A stretch of 64,000 nt of DNA from Actinacidiphila sp. DG2A-62 (GTDB lineage Bacteria > Actinomycetota > Actinomycetes > Streptomycetales > Streptomycetaceae): positions 372,001 through 436,000 of the forward strand of contig NZ_JAYMGI010000002.1 in NCBI RefSeq assembly GCF_035825295.1, in the 5' to 3' direction. A program made the position numbers and the translations under genes. Shown here in pieces: positions 26,255 to 38,800 of this stretch; position 1 is the stretch's first letter, and every line of letters begins with the position of its first letter. The notes beneath the pieces were generated by a model. That model was not told the DNA's origin, made no database searches, and was given only the letters and a program-made list of their open reading frames with translations.

Positions 26255-27396
26255 GGCCGGCGGGCGAGGGGGCTGAAGGTGGGCTGGTCGTGGACGATGA
26301 GGCGGGCCCGGACCGTGGTCTGGGTGGGCGGGCGGTCGCGGTCGGACAGGCGGCGGAAGAGGAGTTCGGCGCCCGCGCTGCCGACCCGGAACGGGTCGCT
26401 GTCCACGACGGAGATGCCCAGTTCCGGCGCCAGGTCGAAGTGGTCGAAGCCGACGACCTCGGGATTGTGCGCGGCGTAGCCGGGCGACTGGAGGATGCCG
26501 ACGGTCATCCGGTTGTTGTCGGCGAACAGCGCGGTGGGCGGGTCGGGCAGCGCGAGCAGCTCGGTGGCCGCGCGGGCCGCCTCGGCCTCGGTGGTCAGGC
26601 CGCGCCTGACCAGGTCGCTGTCCACGGTGATCCCGGCGTGCCGCAGCGCCTGGCAGTAGCCGGTCCAGCGCTTGGGCGCGCCGTAGCCCTGGGCCGGGTG
26701 TCCGACGTAGCCGATCCGCCGGTGGCCGCGCCCGATCAGATGGGCGACGGCGTGCCGGGTGCTCGCGGTGTTGGTGGTGGTGACGGCGTCGGCGGTCAGG
26801 CCCAGCGGCGCCGAGTCGATGAAGACGATGGCCGAGCCGAACTCCGCCTCGCTCGCGAGATAGCCGAAGTCGGTGCCGGTCGGGGAGATGATCAGCCCGG
26901 CCACCCGCTGGGCCAGGATGGTCTGGATCGATTCGCGCTCCACCTCGCTGTCGCCCTGCGCGTCCGCGCTGATCACCAGGTAGCCGTGCTCGGCGGCGAT
27001 CTGGTGGATGCCGCGCAGCATCGGCGGGAAGAACGGGTTGGCGAGGTCGCCGAGGACCACGCCGATGGTCTTCATGGTCTGTCCGGCGCTGCGCAGCCCG
27101 GCGGCGATGTCGTTGCGGCGGAAGCCCAGCCGGGCGGCCTCGGCGAGCACGCGCTCGCGGGTGGACTCGCGGACGTGGGGCGCGCCGGACAGCGCGCGCG
27201 AGACGGTCTTGATGGTGACGCCGGTCGCGTCCGCGATGTCCTGCATCCGCGGCCGGGACAGCGGCCGCTGTCTGGCGCCGTCGCCCGCGCCGGGGGTGTC
27301 GCGGTTCCCCGCGCCGGGGGCGTCGCCGCCGCGGCGGACCGCGGCGTCACCGCCGTCCACGCCGTCGCCGTCGCGTACGCCGTCCCCGCTGCTCAC
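26251..27396 (-). CDS. LacI-family regulator of the mannosidase locus
   Basis: A 381-residue LacI-type repressor. A disordered Gly/Asp-rich N-terminal extension of about 48 residues precedes the helix-turn-helix MQDIADATGVTIKTVSRALS, the hinge and a periplasmic-binding-protein-like effector domain (TIGVVLGDLANPFFPPMLRG onward). The GTG at 27396 has AGGAGAGG upstream; starting at the Met of MQDIAD would remove the extension, but no ribosome site supports it. It lies 620 bases upstream of the GH38 operon in the same direction. It is the obvious candidate to bind TGTCAACGTTGACA at 25724 and 19334. The inducer is probably a mannoside; this is inference. Confidence 0.9.
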   Translation of the reverse strand: MSSGDGVRDGDGVDGGDAAVRRGGDAPGAGNRDTPGAGDGARQRPLSRPRMQDIADATGVTIKTVSRALSGAPHVRESTRERVLAEAARLGFRRNDIAAGLRSAGQTMKTIGVVLGDLANPFFPPMLRGIHQIAAEHGYLVISADAQGDSEVERESIQTILAQRVAGLIISPTGTDFGYLASEAEFGSAIVFIDSAPLGLTADAVTTTNTASTRHAVAHLIGRGHRRIGYVGHPAQGYGAPKRWTGYCQALRHAGITVDSDLVRRGLTTEAEAARAATELLALPDPPTALFADNNRMTVGILQSPGYAAHNPEVVGFDHFDLAPELGISVVDSDPFRVGSAGAELLFRRLSDRDRPPTQTTVRARLIVHDQPTFSPLARRP

Positions 27397-27659
27397 CCTG
27401 CGTTCCTCTCCTGCCGCGGGCCGGCGGCAGGCGGCCGAGCCCCGGCGATCCGGTGCGGTCGCGCACCTGTACTGCGGTTCAGACGTATGTTAGGCGAGCC
27501 GGGGCCCGGTACGCCGCAGCGTCCGGCCGACCGACCCCGCGGGTGCCGAAGATCACTCCGGCCCGGCCGGGGGACGCCGCGCGGTCCCTGCGGCCCGCGC
27601 GCCGGACCCCGTCGCCGTTCCGGTCATGCCGTGCTCGCGTGGCCGCCCCGCCGTCGCCC

Positions 27660-27719
27660 GGTCACACGCCCGTGGTCAGCCACCCACCCCGCTGTCGCGC
27701 GGTCACACGCCCGTGGTCA
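27660..27719 (+). repeat. Direct repeat CGGTCACACGCCCGTGGTCA, two copies
   Basis: The identical 20-base sequence occurs at 27660-27679 and 27700-27719. The second copy covers the last codons and stop of the lysR gene, so the 3' end of the gene has been copied outward with a 40-base period. Apart from this the 306-base gap 27397-27702 shows no gene. Confidence 0.75.
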
Positions 27720-28716
27720 CCGGCCCCAGCTCCGCCGCCACGCGGCGTACCGCCTCGACCGCGGGGCGTTCGCGGGACGCGGCCGTCCACGCGAGCGCCG
27801 TCGTGGACGGCGGCAGGTCGACGACGTCGACGTAGCGGACGTCGGGGCGCGGGTAGAAGGTGCGGGCGTTGGCCGGCAGGAAGACGATCGCCTCACCGGC
27901 CGACACCACGTGCAGCAGGCTCTCCATGTCCGACACCACCGGCCCGTAGCGCACCGGGACGCCGTCCGGGCGCGGGTCGACCGCCCAGAAGTCGCGCCAG
28001 GCGCGCGGGACTTCGGGCGGCAGGTCGGCGAACACCCGGCCGGTCAGATCGGCCAGCGCGATGCGCTCGCGCCGGGCGAGCGGGTCGTCGGCGGGCAGGC
28101 ACGCCAGCCGGGGGTCGGTGGACAGGTGCAGGGTCTGCACGCCGGGCGGGACCGGCGGCCGCAGCAGCACCACGTCCACCGTGCCGTCGAGCAGATGGCC
28201 GATGTGATCGGCGAAGTTGAGGGTGCGCACCTGGACGTCGATCCGCGGGTGCCGGGCCCGCAACTCCCGCAGCAGCGCTCGGTTGTGCGGCAGCGAGGCC
28301 ACCGCGCCGAGGCTGCCGACGATCAGCCTGGCCGGTTCGCGGCTGCGCGACTCCACCGAGCTGCGCAGCCGGTCCATGGCCCGCACCGCGGCGGCCACGT
28401 CAGGCAGCAGCGCGCGGCAGGCCGCGGTGGGCTCGACCTTGCGGCTGGTGCGGTCGAACAGCTCGACGCCGATCCGCTGTTCGAGCGCGCGCAGTTGGCG
28501 GCTGAGCGAGGGCTGCGTCATGTAGAGCCGGGCCGCCGCGCGCCCGAAGTGCAGTTCCTCGGCGAGCGTGAGCAGCAGCCGCAACTGGTGGACGGTCGGC
28601 TCCTGCCGCCCCGGCGGCCCCGCCGTCGCCTCGCACGCCGCCCAACTCCCCTCCCCCGTACCGGTTTTCCCCTCGTCCGCGCGCCGCGCGTCGCCCCCGT
28701 CGGCTCCCCAGTCCAT
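27703..28716 (-). CDS. LysR-family regulator
   Basis: A 337-residue LysR-type regulator. After a 40-residue acidic/low-complexity leader comes the winged helix VHQLRLLLTLAEELHFGRAA with MTQPSLSRQLRALEQRIG. The effector domain follows, with IVGSLGAVASLPHNRALLRE and CLPADDPLARR. The ATG at 28716 has no ribosome site, but a -10 hexamer ends seven bases upstream, which fits a leaderless transcript. It is divergent from the giant LamG protein 384 bases away; control of that gene is possible but not shown. The effector domain resembles aromatic-compound or AlsR-like members, but the ligand is unknown. Confidence 0.88.
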   Translation of the reverse strand: MDWGADGGDARRADEGKTGTGEGSWAACEATAGPPGRQEPTVHQLRLLLTLAEELHFGRAAARLYMTQPSLSRQLRALEQRIGVELFDRTSRKVEPTAACRALLPDVAAAVRAMDRLRSSVESRSREPARLIVGSLGAVASLPHNRALLRELRARHPRIDVQVRTLNFADHIGHLLDGTVDVVLLRPPVPPGVQTLHLSTDPRLACLPADDPLARRERIALADLTGRVFADLPPEVPRAWRDFWAVDPRPDGVPVRYGPVVSDMESLLHVVSAGEAIVFLPANARTFYPRPDVRYVDVVDLPPSTTALAWTAASRERPAVEAVRRVAAELGPVTTGV

Positions 28717-28723
28717 GCAGAGC

Positions 28724-28751
28724 AGTCTATGGATCGGTCAAGTTTTGTCAT
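28724..28751 (-). promoter_or_regulatory. Leaderless promoter of the lysR gene
   Basis: On the minus strand, ATGACA (28746-28751) and TAGACT (28724-28729) are separated by 16 bases and match -35 and -10 hexamers. The -10 ends seven bases before the lysR ATG, leaving no room for a leader. Confidence 0.45.
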
Positions 28752-29099
28752 GGATTCGCTCTGGTGCGGCTGTCGTACTGCTGTGAAGATCGGGGCCGCG
28801 GGTGCGTGCGGTGCGCACGGGAGTCGACGTGCCGTACGGGTCCGGAGCGTCGTGCCGTGCCCGTGATCCGGGCCGCCCGGCGTGCCGTGGTTCGACAACA
28901 GGTCCAGTGAGTACGGAATTGCGGGGGACGTCTTGTCCGGTGCACTGTCGCGCCGTCATGTCGGCGTACGGGCGGCCATCACACACGGAGCACGCGGAGC
29001 ACGCGGAGTCGGCGCGCGCGGGAAGCGCGCGCGATCACAGGCGGCGGCGCAGGACCCGGCACACGCGTCCGGTCCGGCGCCGGCCCGAGTCCGGCGCCG
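28752..29099. other. Gap before the LamG giant gene, no gene seen
   Basis: This stretch between lysR and the LamG protein contains no open frame with plausible start and codon use. The direct repeat CACGGAGCACGCGGAGCACG near 28984 is the only structure noted. The promoter of the giant secreted protein should lie here. Confidence 0.4.
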
Positions 29100-32000
29100 G
29101 TGCGGCGACCGGCCCGCCCCCGCACCTGGCTCACGCTCGGCCTAGCCGCGGTCCTCACCGCCACACCGCTGCTCGGCGTGCCGCTCGGCCTGTGGCAGCG
29201 GCCCGCGCAGTCGCCGCCGGTCGCGCCGCTGGCGCAGGCCGCCGACCCGGCCGCCGCGTTCGCCGCCGCGCGCCGGCAGGGCTCGCCGGTCGTCGTGACC
29301 TCCCTGATGACGCCGACCCGCAAGGTGTCCGCCCAGCCGAACGGCACGCTGACCGCCGAGCTGAGCATGGCGCCGGTGCGGGTGCGGCGCGGCGCGGACT
29401 GGGTGCCGGTGGACACCACGCTCGTCGCCTCGGCCCCCGGGGCCGCCTCGCCCGCCCGTACCGCGTCGGTCGCGTCGGTCGCGTCCGCCGCGTCCGTCGC
29501 GTCGTCCGCCGGCCCCGCCGCCGCGCGCACCACCGCCCCGTCCGCCCGTACCGTCGCGCCGCGTGCCGCGCAGACGCCCCTGGTGTTCTCCGGCGGCGGC
29601 AGCGGCGTCCCGCTGGTCCGGTACGGCTCCGCCGGCCGGTCCTTCGCGCTCTCCTGGCCGGGCGCGCTGCCCGCTCCGGTGCTGCACGGCGCGACCGCCG
29701 TGTACCGCGACGTCGTCCCCGGCGCCGACCTGGAACTCACCGCCGAGGCCGACGGCTTCGTCCAGCACCTGGTGGTCAGGACCGCGCGGGCCGCGCACGA
29801 CCCGGCGCTCTCCCGCATCCGGCTCGGCCTGACCACCGACGGCCTGACCCTGAAGGCCGACGCGACCGGCGCGGTGCAGGCCCGGGACCACGCCGGGCAC
29901 GTGGTGTTCAGCACCCCGCCCTCGGCGATGTGGGACTCCTCCGGCACCCGCGCCTCGCACGCCGCCGTCCGGCTGGACCGCACGTCGCTGACGCTGGTGC
30001 CCGACCGCGCCCTGCTCACCGACCCGCACGCGGCCTTCCCCGTGGTCGTCGACCCGGACTGGCGGACCTTCGACCGCAACGACTGGACCAAGGTCTTCTC
30101 CGGTTCGCCCAACAGCGCCCACTGGTACGGCGCCGGCGACGCCGACGGCTGGGGCAAGGTCGGCACCTGCGTCGGCTGGGCCGGGTGCAGCGGGGTGGAC
30201 GTCGCCCGCACCTACTGGCAGTTCGACACCAGCTTCCTGGCCGGCAAGCGCGTCCTGAGCGCGGAACTGGACGCCACCATCGTCTACGGCCCGCAGTGCA
30301 ACACCCGTGACTACGACCTGTTCGCCGCGAACGCCACCATCAACGCCGGCACCACCTGGAACAACGCGCCCGGCGGCTGGCTGCTGGAGACCAAGCCGGG
30401 CGGCTCGGCGTACACCGGCTGCGCGGGCAACAAGGGCATCGGCTTCAACGTCATGAACGGCCTGAACACCACCGGCTGGTCGGCGTACTTCATGAAGGCG
30501 CACGACGAGGGCGACAAGTACGCCTGGCGCAAGCTGGACGCCCCGGCCACCAGGGTCGTCGTCAACTACAACACCCGGCCGAACGCGCCGTACGAGATGA
30601 CCACCCAGCCGCCCCTGAAGGCGTGCAAGTGGTGCGGCGGCACCCCGTACGTCGGCGACGACACGATCCGGCTCCAGGGCCGGCTCAGCGACCCGGACAA
30701 CGACCAGCTCAAGGCCGTGTGGGACGTCTACGGCGGCCCGTCGACCGAGCACCACGAGGGTCCGACGTTGATCTCCGGCAGTGTCTTCACCACCGACGTG
30801 GACCTGCGCGGCCGGGACGGGCAGAAGGTCAGCTGGACGTTGTGGGGCAGCGACGGCCCGGACGGCGGCGACTGGAAGAACGGACCGGGGCCGTTCGTCG
30901 TGGACCGGGTCGGGATCAGCACCCCGCCGGGGGTGACCGGCGGGCTGTACCAGGAGGACGACCGCTGGCACGGCGGCAAGGGCGTGCCCGGCTCCTTCAC
31001 CTTCGACGCGGCCGGCGTCGCCGACGTGGACCACTACCTCTACGGCTGGAGCGACCCGCCGGCCACCCAGGTCGACGCGGACGCGCTCGGCGGCCGGGCG
31101 ACGGTGTCGATCGCCCCGCCGGCCGACGGCCCGCAGAACCTGTACGTGCAGAGCGTGGACCGGGCCGGCCACCGCAGCCCGACCAGGACGCTGCACCTGT
31201 ACGTGCGGGCGGGCAACGGCCCGGTCGCGCAGTGGTCGCTGGACGGCAACGCCAAGGACTCGGCCTACCTCGGCGACCGCGACGGCACCCTGCAGGGCGG
31301 CGCGGGCTACACCCAGGGCGCGGTCGGCTCGGCGGTCCAGCTGGACGGCACGACCGGTTACGTCACCGCGCCGAACACGGTGCGCACGGACGCGAGCATG
31401 AGCGTGTCGGCGTGGGCGAAGGTCACCTCGGGCGGTGTCGCGCAGTCGGTGGTCAGCCAGGACGGCGCCGCGTTCGCCGGCTTCGACCTGCAGTACCGGC
31501 CGGAGAACGGCGGCCGCTGGGTGTTCGCCATGCCCGACCCGAACGCGGCCGACAAGGCGGCCGGCTTCGCCTGGTCGGCCGCCCCCGCCCAGCTCGGCGT
31601 GTGGACGCACCTGACCGGTGTGTACGACGCGACGGCCGGCCAGATCCGGCTCTACGTCAACGGCGTGCTGTCGGCGACCAAGAGCCGCCCGGTGGCGGTG
31701 AACGCCACCGGCCCGCTGCGGATCGGCCGCGCCCAGTGGGACTCCGACGCCTCGCGGGACTACCTCGGCGGCGCGGTCGACGAGGTCACCGTCTACGACC
31801 GGGCGCTGACCGCCGCGGAGATCAGCGCCGCGGTCAGCCGGGACAACGTGCAGGTCGGCTACTGGCCGCTGGACGAGACCGGCGGCGCCACCGCGGCCGA
31901 CTCGGTGCCCGGCGGGGCGGCCGGCGTGCTCCGGGGCGGCGCGCACTTCACCGGTGACGGCGGCGCGGTGAACGGCGCGGTCCAGCTGGACGCGGCGACC

Positions 32001-35000
32001 GACTACGTGTCCACCGGCGCTCCCGTGGTGCACACCGACCAGAGCTTCACGGTGTCCGCGTGGGCCCGGCTGGACACGGCGCCCGGCGGCACCGACGCGG
32101 CCACCGTGCTGTCCCAGGAGGGCTCGGTCAACAGCGCCTACTTCCTGGAGTACCGCAGCGACCCGGGCGGCGACATGTGGGAGCTGTACACCACCTCGGC
32201 CGACGCGACCGACCGGTCCGGCGACTCGATGGTGCGCAGCAAGCCGGTCGCCAGGACCGGCGAGTGGACGCAGCTCACCGCGGTCTACGACGCGCCGGCC
32301 GGGCAGATCCGGCTGTACGTCGACGGCGAGCCGGCCGGTTCGGCCGCGCGCAGCGGCGGGTTCGACGCCACCGGCCCGATGCTCTTCGGCCGCGGCCGGT
32401 GGAACGGCACGCCGACCAACTTCTGGCACGGCGCGATCGACGAGGTGCGCGCGTACAGCAGGGTGCTGTCCGACGACGAGATCCGCGGCCTGGTCACCCA
32501 GGACGGGGTCCCGCAGGGCCAGTGGAAGCTGGACGGCAACCTCCAGGACTCGGCGTCGCCCGCGCACGACGGCACCGCGATCGGCGCGCCGGACTACACC
32601 GGCGGCCAGTCGGCCATGCCCGACCCGGCGGACCTGGCGGTGCGGCTGAACGGCAGCACGCAGGCGGTGTCCACCGCGCACGTGATCGACGTCGACCGCA
32701 GCTTCTCGGTGGCCGCGTGGGCGCGGGTGGAGCAGACCGGCGCGCTGGAGACCGTGCTGTCGCAGGAGGGCGCGAACGACAGCGCCTTCAAGCTCAGGGC
32801 GCGCCCGGACGGCCGCTGGGGCTTCGTGATGTTCGCCGCGGACACGCCCGACGACGGCTCCAAGCGCGACGAGGTGACCGGCGGCGCGGTGCAGGTCGGC
32901 CAGTGGGCGCACCTGGTGGCCGTGTACGACGCGGGCGCGCACCAGTTGCGGCTGTACGTGAACGGCGCGCTGGTGGGCACGGTCGCGCACACCCAGACGT
33001 ACGACGTGACCGGCGGGCTGCAGATCGGCCGCGCCAAGTGGGCGGGCGCGCCGGTGGAGTACTTCCCCGGCTCGGTGGACGACGTGGCGGTGTACCAGCG
33101 GGCGCTGTTCGCCTCGGAGATCCAGACGATGGCCGGGCGGGACCTGAGCCTGGTGCACGAGTACCGGCTGGACGAGACCGGCGGGCACAGCGCGGCCGAC
33201 GCCGCGGGCGCCCGGACCGGCACGGTGGCCGGCGGGGCGAGCTTCTCCCCGGCCGGGTCGGTGACGCGGTGACCACCGACGGGAGCACCGGCGCGGTCAC
33301 CACCACCGGCGTGGACCTGCGCCTCGACCAGGCGTTCACCGTCTCGGCGTGGGTGCGGCTGGCGTCCAAGGACTGCGACCTGGGCGCGGTGGCCGCGTGC
33401 AAGGTCGACGCGGTCAGCGTGGACGGCGCGCACACCAGCAAGTTCCGGCTCGGCCACGTGGTGGACTCCGACGAGAACCAGTTCGGCGCGTGGACGTTCG
33501 AGATGCCGGAGTCCGACGCGGACGACGCGGTGGTCACCAAGGCGGCGGTGTCGACGCTGCCCACGGAGGTGAACACCTGGACGCACCTGGTGGGCGTCTA
33601 CGACCCGTCGGTGAAGAAGATCTGGCTGTACGTCAACGGCACCCGGGTCGGCGACGGCACCCTCAACTCGCCGTGGCAGCCCGGCGGCGGTCTGGCCATC
33701 GGCCGTGGGAAGGCGGGCGGCGCGGCGGCCGAGTTCTGGCCCGGCGGCGTCGACGACGTCCGGCTGTACACCGGGCAGCTGGACAAGGACCGGGTCAGCG
33801 CGCTGTACCGCTCGTACCCGGCGATGACGGCCGCGGCGCTGCCGACGGCCGACGCGGCCCGCTGGACCTTCGACGAGAACACCGGCACCACCGCGGCGGA
33901 CTCCAGCGGGCGCGGCAGGACCGCGACGCTCTCCGGCGGCAGCAGCTGGATCGGCGGCAGGTCCGGGTACGCGGTGTCCTTCGACGGGACCACCGGCTAC
34001 GCGCAGACCGCGGGACCGGTGGTGGACACCGCGGCGAGCTTCTCCGCCTCGGCGTGGGTGTACCTCTACCGGGCGGGCACCGCCAACGCCTCGGTGCTGG
34101 CGCAGGACGGCAGCCGGCTGAGCAGCTTCATCCTCGGCTACAACGGCGCGGCCGGGAAGTGGACGGTGACGCTGCCGCCGGCCGACAAGGACGACCCGGG
34201 CTCCTCGGTGGTCAACCTGAACTCCACCGAGGCGGCGGTGGCCGGCGCGTGGACCCATCTGACGGTGTCCTACGACGCGGACCTGCACCAGGTGCGGCTG
34301 TACGTCAACGGACTGCTGTCAGCCGCGCAGGTGGGGGTGAGCGTGCTGCCCTCGACCGGGCCGATGACCGTCGGCGCGGGCAAGTGGAACGGCAACCGCT
34401 CGGCGCTGCTGCCGGGCGTGGTGGACGACGTGCGGGTGTACGCCAAGGCGGTCTCCGACGGCGAGGCGCGGCTGGTCCACGACGACGTGACGGACGCGGA
34501 CCTGGGCTACTACCGGTTCGACGACGGCACCGCGAAGGACTCCACGTGGCGGGGGTACGACGCGACCGCGAGCGGCGGCGTCGGCTACGTGGCCGGTGAC
34601 GGCGGCGGCAAGGCGGCGCAGTTCGACGGCTCGACCGGGGCGCTGACCACGCCCTCGGGGCTGCCGATGCGCGACAGCTTCACCGTCTCGGCGTGGGCGC
34701 GGCTGGACCGCGACGACCGGGTGGCGACCGCGGTCAGCCAGGACGGCGAGCGGGCCAGCGGGTTCGTGCTGCAGTACCGCCCGGACCTGAAGCGGTGGGT
34801 GTTCGGCGCGGCGGTCTCGGACACCGACGGCGCGCCGCAGGTGTACGCGGCGTCCACCGCGCCGCCCGCGCTGCACCAGTGGACGCACCTGGCCGGCGTC
34901 TACGACTACGCGGCCCGGCAGTTGCGGCTGTACGTCGACGGGCAGCCAGCGGCAGCCGCGACGACGTGGTGCTGTGGCGGGCCACCGGGCGCCTGGTGAT

Positions 35001-35868
35001 CGGCCGCGGCAAGAGCGACGGCGCCGCGTCGGGCTACTTCCCGGGCGCGCTGGACGAGGTCAGGGCCGGTGAGGGCGTCGCCACCGACGCCTCGATCGCG
35101 GTGCGCGGCGGCTGGTCCGCCCCGCGGCCGGGCGAGCTGGCCCGGTTCGCCGACGCGGCCGGCGACCACTACACCGGCAGCACGGACGCGGTCAGGGACG
35201 GCTACCACTTCGAGGCGGCGCTGGGCCTGGCCGCCGCGCCGGGCGACGACACACGGATGCTGTACGCGTGCCGGACCGGCTCGGACGGCTTCACCTCGCA
35301 GCAGCCGGACTGCGAGGGCAAGACCGTGGTCGGCGACCTCGGACTGGTGTACACGCAGCCGCCGGTCAACGTCCCGACGCTGCCGCTGTACCGCTGCGAC
35401 ACCGGCGCCGACCACTTCGAGTCGCGCGACGTGACCTGCGGCGGTGCCGTCAACGAGGGGACCCTCGGCTACACCGTGGCGTACGCGCAGCTGTCCCGGT
35501 ACCTGCTGCCCGGCTTCGACCACACCACGAGCATCGACGGCTCGCCGCCGGGCTACCGCAACGAGGGCCCGCAGGGCTATGTGGTGCTGGCCGACCGGCC
35601 GGGCACCGAGCAGCTGTACGACTGCCGCGACGGCTACGACCGGTTCGTGTCGACCGACGCGGCCTGCGAGGGCGGCACGCTGACCGCCCCGCTCGGGGGG
35701 ATCTGGACGCAGCCGCCGGACGGCACGGTCACCAGGGCGCTGTACCGGTGCCGGATCGGCGGCGACAGGTTCGTGTCGCTGTCGCAGGACTGCGAGGGCT
35801 ACCCGCTGGACCGGCTGCTGGGCTACACGCTGGCGTCGGTGCCGGTGGAGACGGCGGTGTTCGGATGA
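29100..35868 (+). CDS. Giant secreted protein with six LamG domains, two frame breaks
   Basis: About 2,256 residues when two single missing bases (near 33250-33265 and 34945-34960) are restored. Order: signal/anchor segment (WLTLGLAAVLTATPLLGVPL); an actinobacterial beta-rich N-terminal region (to about 300); a DNRLRE-like domain (FDRNDWTKVFSGSPNSAHWY onward, about 320-480); an Ig-like segment; six LamG/concanavalin-like domains, each starting with a WxLDxxxxDS-type strand and ending VDEVTVYDRALT-like; and four C-terminal repeats of the form LYxCRxGxDxFxSxxxxCEG. The start is uncertain: GTG at 29100 is the first in frame but has no clear ribosome site. It overlaps the RHS gene by ATGA, and the two are probably secreted together. 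Glycan or surface binding is inferred from LamG. Confidence 0.88.
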
Positions 35869-38800
35869 GGGCCACGACGGCGAGGACGGCGGACACGAGG
35901 AGGACGAGGGTGCGCACGCTGCGCCGGGCCGTCGCGGCGGCCCTGCCGTCGGTGCTGGTGGCCGCCGCGCTGACGCTGGCGGGGCCCGGCCGGGCCTTCG
36001 CGTCGGAGCCGTCGGTGCCGCTGTCGCCGACCGCCTCCACGCCGGTCGTCCAGCAGACGATGGACAGCAGGCCGACCGACCAGGCGACCGCGAACGAGCT
36101 GCACGGCGACCAGCCGGCGAGCACCGGCGCCAAGGACGGCGGCGGCACGTACAAGGCCACCCCGCTGGCGCCGTCGGCCAGCTGGCAGGTGTCGGAGCAG
36201 ACCGGCGACTTCAGCTGGACCTATCCGCTGCGCACGCCGCCGTCGGCCGGCGGCCTGGACCCCGACCTGTCGCTCGGCTACTCCTCCTCCAGCGTGGACG
36301 GCCGCACCAGCGCGACCAACAACCAGGCGTCCTGGGTCGGCGACGGCTGGGACCTGTCGGTGGGCTTCATCGAGCGCTCGTACATCCCGTGCGCCGACGA
36401 CGTGCACCCGGTGAAGACCGGCGACATGTGCTGGCGCAGCGACAACGCCTTCGCCTCCTACGGCTCCGGCGGCGGCGAGCTGATCCGGGACGACGCCACC
36501 GGCGCCTGGCACACCCGCGACGACGACGGCGCCCGCATCGAGCACCTGACCGGCGCGGCCAACGGCGACGACAACGGCGAGTACTGGCGCATCACCACCG
36601 TGGACGGCACCCAGTACCTGTTCGGCGACCGCAGCGAGGCGAACTCCACCTGGACGCTGCCGGTGTTCGGCAACGACGACGGCGAGCCCTGCCACGCGGC
36701 CTCCTTCGACGCCTCGCACTGCACGCAGGCGTGGCGGTGGAACCTGGACAAGGTGATCGACCGGCACGGCAACGTCATCCGGTACGACTACGACGCCGAG
36801 ACCAACTCCTACGGCATGGACGGCAAGGACGCCGCGGTCCCCTACGTCCGCGGCGGCACCCTGAAGGACGCCGAGTACGGGCTGCGGGACGGCGACGCGG
36901 GGCAGGCCGGCGAGCGGGTGGTGTTCACCGTCGCGGACCGCTGCGTGCCCGGCAGCGACTGCACCCCGTCGAAGAAGGACAACTGGCCGGACGTGCCCTG
37001 GGACTCCCAGTGCGCCGGCGCGACCTGCCCGGACGACCACGCGCCCACCTTCTGGACCACCAAACGGCTGGCGAAGGTCACCACGCAGGTGCTGGACGGC
37101 TCCTCCTACCGGGACGTGGAGTCCTGGAGCCTGGACCAGGAGTTCCCGGTCAACGGGGACGGCGAGAAGCCCGCGCTGTGGCTGAAGGCGGTGACGCACA
37201 CCGGGCTGGCCGGCGGCACGCCGGTCGCGCTGCCCGCGGTGCGCTTCGAGGGCACCAAGTTCCCCAACCGGGTCGACACCGTGGACGGCCTGGGACCGCT
37301 GCTGCGCTACCGCGTCACCGGCGTGGTCTCCGAGGCCGGCGGCGTCACCACGATCAGCTACGCGCCGCCGGAGTGCGCCGCGGGCCACGAGCCGTCCGAC
37401 GCCGCGACCAACACCATGCGCTGCTTCCCGCAGACGTGGGCGAAGAAGGACTTCTCCGAGCGCACCGACTACTTCAACAAGTACGTCGTGGCGCAGGTGA
37501 CCCAGTCCGACATGATCGCCGCGAACACCGAGCAGGTCACCAGCTACGCGTATCTGGACGGCGCGGCCTGGGCGTACGACACCTCGGAGTTCACCAAGGA
37601 GGCCGACCGCACCTGGAACGACTTCCGCGGCTTCGGCCGGGTGCGGATCACCAAGGGCGAGCCGGACGACCCGGCGGGACCGCGGACCATGACCGAGAAG
37701 CGCTTCTACCGGGGCATGGACGGCGACAAGCAGGCCACCGGCACCCGCTCGGTGACCGTCACCGACTCCGAGGGCGGCTCGCACCGCGACGACCTGTGGC
37801 TCCAGGGCTTCGGCTACGAGACGCAGACCCACGACGGCACCGGCGAGGACATCGTCGCCAAGACGATCACCACGCCGGCCGTGCAGGGCCCGACGGCGAC
37901 CCGCGGCACGCTCAAGGCGTACGTCGTGCGGCCGGGCACGGTCACCACGTACACGACGCTGGGGTCCGGCGGGCGGCGGGTGACCCGCACCGAGAACAGC
38001 TACGACGACCTCGGGCAGATCACCGCGGTGAACGACCTCGGCGACACCTCGACCGCCGCCGACGACCTGTGCACCCGCACCTCGTACGTCCGCGACACCG
38101 CGCGCTGGCTGGTCTCGCTGCCCTCGCAGAAGGAGACCGTCGCGGCGGCGTGCACGGCCACGCCGGTCTACCCGCGCGACGCGGTGTCCGGCACCCGCTA
38201 CGTCTACGACGGGCAGCGGTTCGGCGACGCGCCGACGGCCGGCGACGCCACCACCACGCAGACCCTGGACTCCCGGCCGGCCTCCGGCGCGGTGTACGTG
38301 ACCGCGTCGACCGCGAGCTACGACGCGCTGGGCCGGGTGACCGCGTCCGCCGACGCCCTGGGCCGGACCACCACCACCGCGTACACCCCCGCCGCCGGCG
38401 GCCCGCTCACCCAGACCAAGGTGACCGACCCGGCGGGACACGCCACCACGACCACCCTGGACCCGGCGTACAACCAGCCGGTGAAGGTGGTCGACCCCAA
38501 CAACCGGGTCACCGAGACCGCCTACGACGCGCTCGGCAACCGCACCCAGGTGTGGCTGCCGAACCGCCCGCGCGCGTCGAACCCGGACGGCAACTACATC
38601 TTCTCGTACACCTATCACAACGACGCGCCGAGCACGGTGACCACGAAGAAGATCGGCCCGAACGGCGACTACACCTCCACCACCGACCTGTACGACGGGC
38701 TGCTGCGGCTGCGGCAGACCCAGGCGCCGGCCTCCGGCGGCGGACGGCTGATCACCGACATGAGGTACGACTCGCAGGGGCGCCGGCACAAGGTCACCCA

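Noticed and set aside
29142..33188. A 1,348-codon open frame on the minus strand over the LamG gene
   Set aside because: It is a GC-codon shadow: the sense strand encodes recognisable LamG domains with normal codon bias, and the antisense product is low-complexity Arg/Val/Gly.
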